DNA from: Ophioceras dolichostomum
Taxonomy: Eukaryota; Ascomycota; Sordariomycetes; Magnaporthales; Ophioceraceae
DNA: 64,000 nt
NCBI GenBank assembly: GCA_003049485.1
Contig: PYST01000103.1
Span: 46,926 to 110,925 of the forward strand
Reading direction: 5' to 3'
Of the stretch, positions 1 through 11,472 are shown piece after piece. The translations under genes and the position numbers were made by a program. Position 1 is the stretch's first letter; each line of letters begins with the position of its first letter. Under the pieces are notes generated by a model that was given only the letters and a program-made list of their open reading frames with translations, made no database searches and was not told where the DNA came from.

Positions 1-223
1 GACGCTCCGCTTGAGCAACACGTCTCTTCTAGTTTGCGTCCGTCGCAAACTCTCATTCGTGCCAGCTGCTGTCACTGTTAACACCCTCACCCGTGCATGG
101 AGTAACGGAACCGCCTCCACCTCCACCACCACGAGCAGCGCCTCTTCCCCCATCTTCCCCACGCCCGCCCGGCAGCCTCTCCCTCGTTGCTTCCCCGAAC
201 ATACGCTTTTCCCACCAGCCAGT

Positions 224-3200
224 ATGGCTTCCGACAGTTCTGACGACGACATGCCTCTGGCACGAACAAATGGCCATCGTAAGTGCTCTTTTCCCGCCTC
301 ACTGAAGTGTGTCAGCTCGTGTCGTTGCAACCTTTCCCGACGTGTCAAAGCTGGGCGTCTTTCCGCGACGCCTTGTCAGCGACTTCCAACACCCCTCGCC
401 CCAACACCTCGTGCTTTGTCACTGCACAGGCAGGCAGCAACCTAACAGAACCGAATTCACGACGCAGGCTCTGCAGCAAGAATATCAAAAGCGGACGACG
501 CAGCGATGGACCGATCCGCATCCAAGGCCAAACCTGCTCCTCCCGGCCTCTCGATCCGTAACGGACCTGTAGGCTACGACGCCATGGACGTCGACAGCCA
601 CCCTAACGGCACCTCCAAAAGAAAGTCTCGCTCTTCCCTCAGCAAAGCCGTGAAGTACAAAGATGAGACGAGCGATAGCGATGACGACGCCCCACTGGTA
701 TGTCTTCCATCCACCAGGACAACAGGTCAGCTAGGATCAGGATACGTGAAGGGCGCGGCACATTGGGCATAACAAGCCCCGGACTTCTGCTGACTCTGCA
801 ACTAGGCCAAGCGTCAGAAGTCCAAACACCCCGAGTCGGACAGCGATGACGAGCCAATCACTAAGAAGAGGGCTGGCAAGCTCCCGCCCTCGATGTACGA
901 GACCGCACTGCCCGACTCATCAGACGACGACCAGCCTTTGGGTGTCAAGCTAGCCAACAAGAAGGCATCCATCGAGAAGGCGGCCAACAAAGAGGCCAAG
1001 ACCCTGGCGAAGGGCGGCAGAAGAGCTAGTATCAAAAAACCTGTTGTGTCCGACTCTGATGATGAGCCTATGGCCAAGACGAAAAAGACTCCCAACAAAC
1101 GCCTGTCCAACGGCGCCTCCTCGTCGGCCAAAAAGACGAATGGCGTGCGGAAGGTCGAGTCTGACTCCGATGAACCTATCGCTGCGAAGAAGGCCGTCAC
1201 CAAGGGCAAAGCGACGCCAGCAAAGAAATCTGCCACCCCGGCCAAGGCCTCGTCTAGCAAGGCAGCTGCCAAAGCCAAAGCTGCGAAACAGGAGAGTGAG
1301 GAGGCCGAAGGCGATGAGGAAGGCGAAGACGAGGAGTATCGTTGGTGGGATGCCCCCAAGAATGAGGACGACAGCGTCAAGTGGAACACACTGGAACACA
1401 ACGGCGTGCTCTTCCCTCCAGCCTACGAGCCGCTCCCCAAGAATGTCAAACTCCACTATGACGGCGTCGCCATCGACATTCACAAAGATGCCGAGGAGGT
1501 TGCCTCCTTTTTCGGCTCCATGCTGCACTCCACTCTCAACGTGGAGAACCCGGTGTTCCAGAAGAACTTCTTCGCGGGCTTCAAGGACAAGTTGAAGCAG
1601 ACAGGTGGCGCCAAGGACAAGAAGGGTAACAAGGTCGACGTCAAGGAGTTCTCCAAGCTTGACTTCAAGCCAATATTCGAACACTACCAGGCCCAGAGCG
1701 AGGCCAAGAAGGCTCGATCGAAGGAGGAGAAGAAGGCAGACAAGGAAGAGCGGGACAAGATGGAGGAGCCCTACAAGTTCTGCAAGTGGGATGGTCGCAA
1801 GGAGAAAGTGGGCAACTTCCGTGTTGAACCTCCAAGCTTGTTCCGCGGGCGAGGCGAGCATCCCAAGACGGGCACCATCAAGGAGCGCGTTCAGCCGGAG
1901 CAGGTGACGATCAATATCGGCAAAGGCGCTAAGGTCCCCTCCCCGCCGCCTGGCCACAAATGGAAATCAGTCCAGCACGATAACAAAGCGACCTGGCTGG
2001 CCATGTGGCAGGAGAACGTCAACGGCAACTACAAGTACGTCATGCTGGCGGCAAACAGTGCCGTCAAGGGCCAGGCAGACTTCAAGAAGTTCGAGAAGGC
2101 CAGGGAGTTGAAGAAACACATCGGTCGGATCCGCAGCGACTATAAACGCGAGCTTAAGAGCGAGGTTATGGCAGATCGCCAGCGCGCCACTGCGATGTAT
2201 CTGATTGACAGGTTCGCCCTGAGAGCCGGCAACGAGAAGGACACGGACAATGAGGCAGACACTGTCGGCTGCTGCTCGCTCAAGTTCGAGAACATCACCC
2301 TCACCCCTCCCAACCAGGTCACCTTCGACTTCCTCGGAAAAGACAGCATCCGCTTCCACGATGTGGTCACCGTGGAGCCGCAGGTGTTCAAGAACCTGAA
2401 GATGTTCAAGAAGGCGCCGAAGGAGGAGGGAGATGATATCTTCGACAGACTGACGGTAAGCCCTCCCTGCTCAAACTTCCTATGGGATTTGTTTCTTGTG
2501 GTAACAACGCTGACATGGCCCGGGTTAGACATCTCAACTCAACAAACACTTGTCGAGCTACATGCAAGGTCTCACAGCCAAGGTGTTCCGTACCTACAAC
2601 GCCTCGTACACCATGTCGAACCTACTTCAGGGTCTCGAGCGCAAGGACCTCACCATCCCAGAGAAAGTCAAGCTTTACAACGACTGCAACCGTGAAGTAG
2701 CCATCCTCTGCAACCACAAGCGCACCGTTGGCGCTGGCCACGAGGCCCAGATGGAGAAGCTCGGCGACCGCATCAGGGGAATGAAGTACCAGAAGTGGCG
2801 CACTAAGATGATGATCCTCGACGTCGACTCCAAGCAGAAAAAGAAGAAGGGTGCCGACTTCTTTGAGCGCGAGGAGGACCTGACGGACGAGTGGATCCGT
2901 GAGCACCAGGCGTTCCTCGTCGAGGAGAAGAGGACGGCCATCACCAAGAAATTCCAAAAGGAGAACGAGAAGCTATCGGCCCAGGGTGAGAAGATCATGC
3001 CCGACAAGGAGCTCAAGGAGCGTCTCAAGGCCGCTTCGGAGCTCGAGTCAAAGTTCAAGAAGGAGAACAAGTCCAAGAAGGTCGAGGCTGAGGGCAAGGC
3101 GCCCACAGTGGAGAAGCTCGAGGCCGCCATCGAGAAGATTGATGATCGCATCAAGACCCTGGAGCTTCAGGCGGCCGACCGCGATGGCAACAAGGAAGTT

Positions 3201-3438
3201 GCTCTTGGCACTTCCAAGATTGTGAGTTGAATCAATGTCCCTGCCCATTTCACTTTCAATGTGAATCACATACTAACCATATCAACTCGCTCTATAGAAC
3301 TATATCGACCCGCGTCTCACGGTGGTCTTCTCGAAGAAGTTTAATGTGCCGATCGAGAAGTTCTTCTCCAAGACGCTGCGCGAGAAGTTCAACTGGGCCA
3401 TTCAGTCCGTGGGTGAGGATGCCACTTGGGAGTTCTAA
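224..3438 (+). CDS. TOP1: DNA topoisomerase I (eukaryotic type IB)
   Basis: Nicks one DNA strand through a 3'-phosphotyrosine, swivels and reseals, relaxing supercoils ahead of polymerases in the nucleus. Five exons: 224-278, 477-697, 806-2455, 2529-3221 and 3298-3438; phases close to give 919 residues. The N-terminal ~200 residues are a disordered Lys/Ser/Asp-rich tail with repeated SDSDD-type patches, usual in fungal TOP1. The core follows, with RAGNEK (catalytic Arg), FLGKDSIRF (catalytic Lys), KVFRTYNAS (second Arg) and CNHKRT (catalytic His). A charged linker leads to the C-terminal SKINYIDPR, whose Tyr875 is the nucleophile; intron 4 falls between the Ile and Asn codons. The start at 224 gives MASDSSDDDMP, directly before a GTAAGT donor. 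Assignment is secure; the exact start of exon 2 is the least certain junction. Confidence 0.96.
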
Positions 3439-4662
3439 GTGTCTCCTGATCTGATCGTCTTGGTCTTCACCTTTACCAACCTGACTTGCGCGTTGCACAC
3501 TCACTCAAAACGACTTTCTACTGTGTCACCACCCGCCCATTCCTTGAAACAAGATGTATATCTAGATCGTTCAGTGCGTCATGCAAACTTCAAAGCGAAG
3601 CATCTATCTCTTCAGCATACTTTCCCGTTCTTTCAGGCTATTCGCCAACTTTCCGCTTAAACCAGAGGAACAGGACAGGAGTTTTGATCCGAGGTTACTG
3701 GAGATGGCAGAAGGACTTCGGCTCCTGAGATGCCACTCTCCAGATATTTTTGCTTGGTTCTCTGGGGGGTTTTGAGGGGTTTGTCTTCCTCGTCTTCTTT
3801 CTCTCCTTTCTGGATTTCGGATTTTGCGGGCGGCTCGTAGCTTTCCACCCTCGTTTTCTTTTCTCGTCTTATGCCTTGATTGAGGGGAAGGAAGAATTGG
3901 TTGATCATTTCGGCGCGCGACCTTCCATGGAACAATCCAACCCAACCAACCCAACAACAACACACAAAAAGAAGCAAAACATTCCACTACATGCATACAT
4001 GCCCATGCACATAACGGCTTAGAGAAGACGGAGAGGGGAGGGATCTCTAGAAAAGTCCCTGCATATCTTCGAATACGTACGTTGCATTTTCCACCATTTA
4101 CCTGTGGTTAGCCTAAGGCAATCCCGATGCTTTCTCGTGCACTCTTCATGAGAGTGGGTGATTGTGCTCCATTAGATCCGTCCCTTTGTTCTGCTCGTGA
4201 ATCCTGCTCTATGTCGAGTCTTGAAACCGATGAACGCCTTCGCCTGATAGAAACCCGAAGATAAACGTGAAGCCATGATTGTGCCTGTCAATATGGGAGG
4301 CACGAGATTTCAACGCCATGAGATAGGTATCTCTCCCTTTCTTGTTCCCAAACAATCCCTTGGAAATGCTCAAAACCCACAACCAGTAGAGAACGACTGC
4401 CTCCTCGATCGTCGATAACGACATAGAAAACCATCCCACCCTATTGCAATGCACCGCCAGAAAACGCCTTGAAATACAAAGAACCCAACCGGCACCCCGG
4501 TATCCGTGGAGGCCGGGAGGCCATAAAATTTGCGGAGAAAAGGAAGAAGGAGTAACGCACACTCGTTCTAATACGAGCGCTTGATAATACAGAAGGTGAA
4601 AGCTGCCGTAAAAGGGGCAGTTGGACGGTTGTGCCAGTCGCAGGGGCAGAGCAGGTCCGCGC
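3439..4662. other. Intergenic region between convergent TOP1 and Crh genes
   Basis: Holds the 3' ends of two convergent genes. It contains T-rich stretches and short open frames on both strands without domain signatures or usable splice sites. No gene, RNA or repeat seen. Confidence 0.6.
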
Positions 4663-5902
4663 TTAACCCAGACCAAAGAAGGCGGCGCCCACGAGGCATA
4701 AGGCCAAGGGACCGAGGATGACAGATACGGGAGGTGGGCCTTCGTAACGGGGAAAAATAAACATGTTAGCTTCTTAGCCTCCTTTGTTCAACTCAGATAT
4801 TCCCGGTAGTGTAACTTACGAACGAGAGTCGACGACGCCGGGATCATCTTCCCCTCCGACGTCATGATCCAGCCGTCCGGGAGGGTCCCGATCGGCGTGA
4901 TGGTCGCGCCGGCGCCGGCGGTGGCGCTCCTGCCGATGCCCGGCGGCACGGACGGCGACAGCGAGGTGGCGGCGGCGGCGGTGGCGGTGAGGGTCGGTGT
5001 GCCGGCCTTGCCCTTGTTGCCGTTGACGGCGCCGCCGACGGCGACGATGCTGCCCCACGATCCGCTGGTGTCGCCGTACTTATACGACTTGCCGGTCGAG
5101 TAGTCGGCGACGACGACGGACTGAACCGTCATGGTGAAGGGCCCCTGGCTGTAGTCCGTGGGGCCCCTCGCCCACGAGATGGTGCCAGGGGCGTTGGACC
5201 AGTCGCCGCCCGACCAGGCGCCGAACTTGATCTGCATGGGTGTCTGCGGGTACTGGCCGTCGGCGGCGTCGGCGTACCTGAGCGTGCGGACGGCCGTGCC
5301 GTCGATGGACCACACGATGCGCTCCTCGGTCCAGTCGACCGCGTAGGTGACGAACCGGTCCTGGTTGCCCGGGTTCGCGTGGAACTGGCCCCGGTTGTAG
5401 CTGGCGGTCTGGCCCTTGCCGAAGTAGTTGGACTGCACCTCGGTGCCGTCCGCGCCGAGCCACTCGAAGTCGATCTCGTCCAGCACGTCCGACTGGAGGA
5501 CGAGCGTGCTGACGATGCCCTTCCCCGGCGCGGCCTTCATCTTGAGCTCGACGCGGCCGAACATGATGTAGAAGCCGCTGATCAGCTGAGGGGCGTCGCC
5601 AGACTTGGACACGGTGAAGGACACGCCGTCCTTGCCGTACGTGGGCGTGCCTCCGCTTGGAGTGAAGGAGTTAACTGCGCCCTTTGTGAAGTCCACGTCG
5701 ATTGTCATGCCCAATGCGGAATCCGCTGGACAGGATGCTGTTGGGGGGAAGACCGCGTTAGTGGAGGGTGCTGATATCAGGTATTCAGGAGGCGCTTACT
5801 AGTCCATAGTGGATTGCATGGTGACCATGTCTGTGATGCTGCCAGGCCACTGAGAGCTGCCGCTGCGAGAGCCGCTCGCCTGAGGAATCTTGAAAATATC
5901 AT
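4663..5902 (-). CDS. GH16 Crh-family chitin-glucan transglycosylase, GPI-anchored
   Basis: Predicted extracellular cell-wall enzyme of the Crh1/Utr2 family, which links chitin chains to beta-glucans. Three exons read on the minus strand: 5902-5800, 5737-4820 and 4739-4663, giving 365 residues. Exon 1 encodes a hydrophobic signal peptide (about residues 1-23, ending LAASQ) and the CNPL motif. Exon 2 opens with the family's SCPADSALG segment and carries the GH16 catalytic motif DEIDFEW (E122, D124, E126). A Ser/Thr/Ala-rich linker follows. The short third exon adds a C-terminal hydrophobic stretch ending FFGLG before the stop, typical of a GPI-attachment signal. Introns of 62 and 80 nt have GTAAGC and GTAAGT donors. 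Without the outer exons the protein would lack both secretion and anchoring signals, which supports the model. Confidence 0.93.
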
Positions 5903-6914
5903 TTTCTGGTAAGAGAGGGTTGGAGGAATGATAGAGAAAGAAGACAATAGCGAGAGGAAGAGGGATGTGGGAGATTCTCTTTAAGAATGCCCGTCGACTG
6001 CCCGCTCCTTCTCTCACTCTTCGTATGGATGTTGTTGTATGAGTTGATGGGACCAGTGAATCAGGACACAAAAAGGTCAAATGTTTCCTCGTTTCTCTTG
6101 TTCCTCGTCGGGATGAAACCCGCAGCTCTGGAAATAGATTATATGGTACAGACGGGACACGGAAAGACAGGGAGGGAGCACGGAAGTACGGGACACGATC
6201 CAGGAAAAAAGAAAACGACGTCCCTCGAAACGGGGCACGAACAATGGCACCTGTCTTATCTAGCATGGCAGGCGACGACATAAGAACCGAACTTGTGTTT
6301 GGCCCAGCCTCCGAATATTCCTTACAGACCGAAAACCAAGGAATAGAGGAGCCCCTTCGTCATCAAGCTTCGTAGGCGCCACATTTCTTTTTCAGCTTTT
6401 CGTCAGCGACAGATTAGACAAAATAGGTATTGGGCTCTTTCGTCCTGGTTTGTTTTTTGTCGGCGCTCTTCACAGGAGGTTGGGCCTGGCTGCGTTGGTG
6501 AAGAAAACAAATCGGGGTTGCGGGGGCATAAGTGGCTGGGGAGCCCCTGTAATCTGTGGTCTGATTGGTCTATCCACGTGGCTCGCGCCGAACAGCTGTG
6601 TTAGTCGGGTGGCTGGTGGCTGGCACGGATTTTTGACACCTCAATTAGCGTCCAGCGCTTGCCATGTCACCATTCGCCATCAAGATCAAAGAAGCTACCC
6701 AGAGTCTTGGGTGCCGCGCGAGAGTGGGCCACAGGTCTTGCCGTGGTTCTGGGATCGGTAAGATTATCTTCCTATTGTCTATCTGGATCTCTTTCACAAC
6801 ATATATTGTACTTCGTACATGTTCCTCCGAAACATATGGCTGGTCTGCTCGACGGCTAATCTGTCCTCCATCCCCCGAGATCCAACTTTCAGTCATAAAG
6901 TCATCATCCTAGGC
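5903..6914. other. Intergenic region upstream of the Crh gene
   Basis: Promoter side of the Crh gene. A palindromic CCACGTGG box (E-box-like) lies near 6575. Several short frames are present but none has a recognisable domain. Nothing else seen. Confidence 0.5.
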
Positions 6915-7529
6915 TCAAAATTTCCCCTCAGTTGTTTCCTCAACCAGGGCGACAGGCTGCCCAAACCTCATCCAGCTCACGCCCTCGAAAAAGATGGTGG
7001 AAACAACCATAGCGATACACACCGACCAGGGAATGTATCCCAGAAGGACCATATTAGCGCTCGCGCCAACAGCCTTGCCCAGCACGAGTGCGCTGACCAC
7101 GGCCATGGTCAGGAACATCACCTGGTGCGGATCCTTCAACTGACGCCTGTAGACGAAGGCCGCGGTGGATGATCCCAGGACGAAGCAGGAAAAAAGCATG
7201 AATTCCTGCGACGGAGTGGAGAGAAACCGGCCAAAGTCACGGTCAAGCGAGGCTCCCTGCGATGACAAGTCCACGTTAGCATGGACGGCACAACGCACAA
7301 TCTCAAGGGCGTCTTCCGGGGGAGACGCGGAGGAAATGGGAAGGAGAGCGCGGACCTCACGCGCATCGCTGCCGGACGATGATTCATAGTGGCCGATGTA
7401 AGCCGACATGATCTTGGCCGACATGCCGGCTGGGACGACTTCAGCGGCGTCAGTCAGGCAGTCCACCAGCCGCCAGACCCAAGGGAGGTTGTGCGATCCA
7501 GAGAGCACGAGCCATGTCTTCCGGCACAT
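6915..7529 (-). CDS. Hypothetical membrane protein
   Basis: A single-exon reading frame of 204 residues; the family is not recognised. The first ~110 residues look soluble (MCRKTWLVLSGSHN start, AYIGHYESSSGSDAREV, then an acidic stretch). Three hydrophobic segments follow, roughly FMLFSCFVLGSSTAAFVY, VMFLTMAVVSALVLG and MVLLGYIPWSVCIAMVVS, with a short charged tail EETTEGKF. Codon use looks coding. The start is uncertain: a second frame just upstream (about 7530-7610) also reads as plausible protein, so an unrecognised intron or frameshift may hide the true N-terminus. It points away from the next gene, another small multi-pass protein with a similar spacing of hydrophobic segments. Confidence 0.5.
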   Translation of the reverse strand: MCRKTWLVLSGSHNLPWVWRLVDCLTDAAEVVPAGMSAKIMSAYIGHYESSSGSDAREVRALLPISSASPPEDALEIVRCAVHANVDLSSQGASLDRDFGRFLSTPSQEFMLFSCFVLGSSTAAFVYRRQLKDPHQVMFLTMAVVSALVLGKAVGASANMVLLGYIPWSVCIAMVVSTIFFEGVSWMRFGQPVALVEETTEGKF

Positions 7530-8757
7530 CTGGGTATTGCGCGGCTGGTGGAGTTGCGAGCGGCAGGATGCTTGCTAGGATCGCGGGTAGCGATGGAACG
7601 GAGAGCAGAAGATTCTAACGGAGACCCATCGTGCAGCAACATGAGGGGATGGACATTCTGACCACTGGAGGCCGGACCATGCTAACTAAATAACTTGGTC
7701 GGGCATCACCATATCATTGCTATGACACCACGATCGGGACGAGGCAATATGGGATGCTTTCGCGTGCCTATACCCACCTGCCACGCCCATCGCCCCTCGC
7801 TTCTTTGAATCTCCGGAGTGACACAGACAAAACAAACAGAAGCCGGGCGCGTCGCATTTACCCCTCACTCACGGCCGAAAATTCCGCACTTTCGGCGTGG
7901 TCATGCTTCCCCGATAATTTCTAAAACCGGCGAGGCAGATTTTGTTGTCTCAACTGGCGTCGACTGGCGCCATGGCTTCCTGCATCGATGCCCAATCATC
8001 ATGGAAAAGATGGTGTTCTGTCCAGGCAGCCGTCCCGCGCCGAGAGAAGGCGGACGCGGGATGCCGAGGGATCCGCAAGCGAACCAGGAGGTTCGCGCAT
8101 GCTGCAGCACGACGCTGGCAGATCTGACCAATCCCGCCTCGGTATCGCTCAGCCTTACCTACCCTCCACCGCGGGTCAACAGAACCCGACACCACCCTCT
8201 CCCGGAAGAAGGCAAACGATACCACACGTCTTTCCGAGACCACCCACCATTTCAGAGCAGTCGTGGCAGTCGCTCGTCCAGTAAACTCGCGGACCATGAC
8301 TTCTCGGGGGCTGTGCAAAGCTCTTCGGCCATATCAAAAGGACGTTCGGCGCGGGGGCTTACACAAAGCCATTTTCTACTCCGCGCCCTCTGTCGTCATC
8401 AGGCTTGGGCTTCCTAGATTGGGCTCAGGATGAGATTGTCTCAGCTCCTCGTGGAGACATATAGGTCAATCGCGCCCGACAATGGCAGCCCAACACTCCC
8501 GCTGTCTTTTATAGCTAGGCAAAACAATTCCTTTGTGCCCCCATTGCCCACCTGAGTTTACAATTCCATTCTCTTCGCCTTCCTCTTCGTTGTTCAACAC
8601 AATTCCTCGATCGACTGATCTGCGCTGGCGCCGACCAGGCGAACCCTGGTTCGCAAGATCAAGAGGTCCCTTCCCTCCCGCTCTACAAATCGTGCGATTC
8701 GCCGCCCTCGAGAGCTCCCTCGACAGCTTCTAGGAATCTCCTTGTGCATTTCTGACA
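7530..8757. other. Intergenic region between two divergent hypothetical membrane genes
   Basis: Shared upstream region of the minus-strand gene at 6915-7529 and the plus-strand gene at 8758. Part of 7530-7680 may belong to the first gene. I see no RNA gene, repeat or confident additional reading frame. Confidence 0.45.
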
Positions 8758-9632
8758 ATGGAGTCAACAATGGACCTTGCTGAGCACCCGGCCCGTGGTG
8801 CGAAGCCGCCGGAGCCGGATCCTTTCAGCCGGCGTGGCTTATGGCAGATTGTCCCCTTTGGCCTGACGGTTATGTTCGCTATCCAATTCGCACAGCTGGC
8901 TCCGGACAAGGAGAAGCACTGGAGCTGCGCAGCGTAATTTGCCTTTCTCTTTTCGTCGTCATCGATCATACAAAAAACTTGTCTCCAGGTCCTGTCGAGC
9001 TAATCACCCACCTCCAATTGCAACCTCCAGAGTCCTCGCTGGCTGCACCGTCTTTGCCATGACCTTCTTCGCCCAACACATCGAAACACTCAAAAAGTGA
9101 GCTTCGTTTCTTTTGATTGCCCCAAGATGGAAGGAAGACGAGAGTGTCGCCAGATCTCTGACCTACTAAAAGATATGGCCATATCACCGCGCCCATGAGC
9201 ATTCTCTTCATTGCTACCTGCATGCTCTTGTCCGACAACCCCCAGGCCAAGGTTCTACCTCTCATTCCTCTTCTTGTCGCCGCCGCTGGTGTGATCACGC
9301 TTGCGATCCCACGCTACGCCATCCTCTTCAACCAGCCAACCCGTCTCGACGCGGCCTCCCTGGCTTCTCTACAGCCTACCAGCAGTGGAGTCTCAGCCTG
9401 GCTCATCGGCATTTGCGGGTCCAGGGACTGCCACTCGCCCCCGGCGACTCCTCCGGGCGGCTCCGAGGATGGTATATCCCTTTCGCCGATTACCGGCCAA
9501 GTCCAGTGTGATTGGGACCCCTGCGTCCGCAACTTCTTTGAGAAGCCAAGCTCAAGTCTCGGCCTGGGACCCAGGACAGTTGCCGCTGCGGATGATGAAC
9601 CAAGCCAAGCAGCTGCGGATTACAGCCTATAA
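8758..9632 (+). CDS. Hypothetical multi-pass membrane protein, 3' end uncertain
   Basis: Modelled as three exons, 8758-8933, 9031-9096 and 9173-9632, whose phases close to 233 residues. Start MESTMDLAEHP. About four hydrophobic segments are seen: LWQIVPFGLTVMFAIQFAQ, CAAVLAGCTVFAMTFFAQ, ITAPMSILFIATCMLL and VLPLIPLLVAAAGVITLAI. The two 66-nt-scale internal junctions restore a continuous membrane protein across in-frame stops, which argues that they are real. After about residue 150 (ILFNQPTRLDAASLASL) the frame becomes less protein-like, while the other two frames gain plausible stretches, so the true 3' structure probably includes further introns or a frameshift. Family not recognised. Confidence 0.55.
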
Positions 9633-10560
9633 CCAGGCAAACCCCTTCCTCCAGGCCGCTTCCCCGTTGCGGAGAGGTCTCACCGCCTAGCCTAAAACGG
9701 AAAGGTATATCATTGAGCTTCTGATGCGAAGCCTCAACAAGCCAAAGGATCGACGACAAGGACACCAGCCACCTGATCAAGCCTATATCATATGACAGGG
9801 CATGTTCGAGCCGCACCGCCATTGCTATACGCCTCTACCCGCACACAACTAACCACCACCCGCCGCCGCCATCGTTTCTACTCCGTTCTGGACACATCCT
9901 GCCACTTGGATTTCCCGTTCCCTTGGATCAAGCCTCTGGACCATGGCTCCTGTTTTGGTTGGACCCCCCGCGACCGCGGTGCCAGCTCCGGACAAGGTCC
10001 ATTATTTGTTGCTTTCCCAGCGCCCTGGATTGGTTCCGAACAAGCCCAAGCCGGAATACAGCCCGGAGAACTGTCCACGGATTGCCTCACCAGCATGGGG
10101 AACCATATCATGGCCGTCTTAGAACGCAACACAGACAGACACCCATCAAGGGAGGCGGCCTGACCGTCCTCGGCCATATGGCATCATGAGCTCCAGCGTG
10201 ATGGCATCTTCTTCCATGACTTCATTTTTCAGATGCTCAACAGGTGTTGAGTGTCCCTGCCTGTGGCCACAAACCAGACCTATACGGAAACGGAGCACGT
10301 TCGAACCCAGGAGACGACGACCGAAGATGCCCATGCCCTGATAGGGGGGGTTTCGATTCCACACGACGTTCTACTTGCCTCCTGGTAACACCCCTCGCCT
10401 ACAGGACTTCGCCACAGGACTCGCCGCCGTGGCCGGTCAACTATCAAGCCGACAGCCTCAAACGACCTACGACCTTCACTCCTTCATCAGCCTTACTCTC
10501 TCCTTTGTCGTACTGTATAGGCTAAAAGTCTCGATGTTTTGATTCCCTTGCAGGCCATTG
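9633..10560 (+). other. Possible additional exons or decayed coding sequence
   Basis: Protein-like stretches occur in different frames of the plus strand, broken by stops: YIIELLMRSLNKPKD (about 9703), GNHIMAVLERNTDRHPSRE (about 10100), LQRDGIFFHDFIFQMLNR (about 10190), HALIGGVSIPHDVLLASW (about 10340) and DFATGLAAVAGQLSSRQPQ (about 10407). They could be exons of the membrane-protein gene starting at 8758 or remains of a broken gene. I could not join them with convincing splice sites, so no CDS is called. Confidence 0.3.
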
Positions 10561-10710
10561 TGTCCAGCTAAGACTGGGCTGCTCGATGCCTCTGTCTGTG
10601 TCGGGGTTCTTTCCCAGAAACATTTCCTTGCCTCTGTTTTGCGTCATTACGAAGCGGCGTTTGGACTTCATGACTCACAGACAACTCTTACTTCGCGGGT
10701 AATCTTTTGC

Positions 10711-10780
10711 TCCTTTTTTTTCTTCTTTTTTTTCTTCTTTTTTTTCTTCTTTTTTTTCTTCTTTTTTTTCTTCTTTTTTT
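10711..10780 (+). repeat. Polypyrimidine 12-bp tandem repeat
   Basis: Nearly six perfect copies of a 12-bp unit made of eight T followed by CTTC. The plus strand is pure pyrimidine over the whole tract. It lies between the uncertain membrane-protein locus and the aminotransferase gene. Confidence 0.95.
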
Positions 10781-11472
10781 ATTTTCCTTGCATGCGAACG
10801 GAGCTACGTATCATATGGGAGCAGAGCCGTGCTTTGACGGAGAAAGGGAGGAAAGGTTCTCGGGCCACCACTTTGCATCATCGCTGTTGTTCAACCAACT
10901 CGACCGGGATCTCACTTGCATTCCTGTATTTCCATTATTCACGGGTTCTTATTGTAAATACCGTGTTACTCCCATTGGTCAGCCTATCATTGCTCTTGGA
11001 GAGACCAAAATCTCCCTGACGAATTCCCGCCGACATTCACCTCTAGTTACCTTTTTGTTATTTGTCACTCCCGGGAGCGGTCCAATGCCGCCCGCCCTTC
11101 AGAGGTCACAGGGTGGGAAGCTGTGGCCGTAACCGGCAGCGAGGGTCAAGTGCGATAGGGTGTAGCAGGCTTTAGCGGTTATCTTCGGCGTTACCTCCCC
11201 GCAACAATCCACTATTGACATTCGCAAAGGGCGCCAATGCCCCCGTGCCGCTAGATATCAGGGGCAGCTGCTGCCGGTGACGGACCAGGATTGATGTAAC
11301 TGCACCCTCACAATCATATCTCACAACTCATAGCCTCGACCATTCAATGTTCAATTTGAACATAGATAAAAGACAACCGAAAACTTCCTATTGTCTATCA
11401 TCTCAACAAACCTATACTCAAGCAAAAAAAAAAAACAACCCGTACAGATCATTTTGCACAAATTGTATTAAG
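10781..11472. other. Upstream region of the aminotransferase gene
   Basis: Probable promoter and 5' leader of the gene starting at 11473. A CAAAAAAAAAAAAC run at about 11424 lies just upstream of the ATG. The frame is open from 11347, but the A-run and unusual composition suggest leader rather than coding sequence. No other feature seen. Confidence 0.5.

Noticed and set aside
950..1957. 335-codon minus-strand frame opposite TOP1
   Set aside because: Leu/Arg-rich mirror of the Lys/Glu-rich coding strand, no domain.
4209..4676. 155-codon minus-strand frame between TOP1 and the Crh gene
   Set aside because: It overlaps the GPI-signal exon of the Crh gene in another frame and shows no domain.
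10386..10410. 20-nt GTAACA...ACAG intron joining two protein-like segments
   Set aside because: Too short for a fungal spliceosomal intron; more likely coincidence or frameshift damage.
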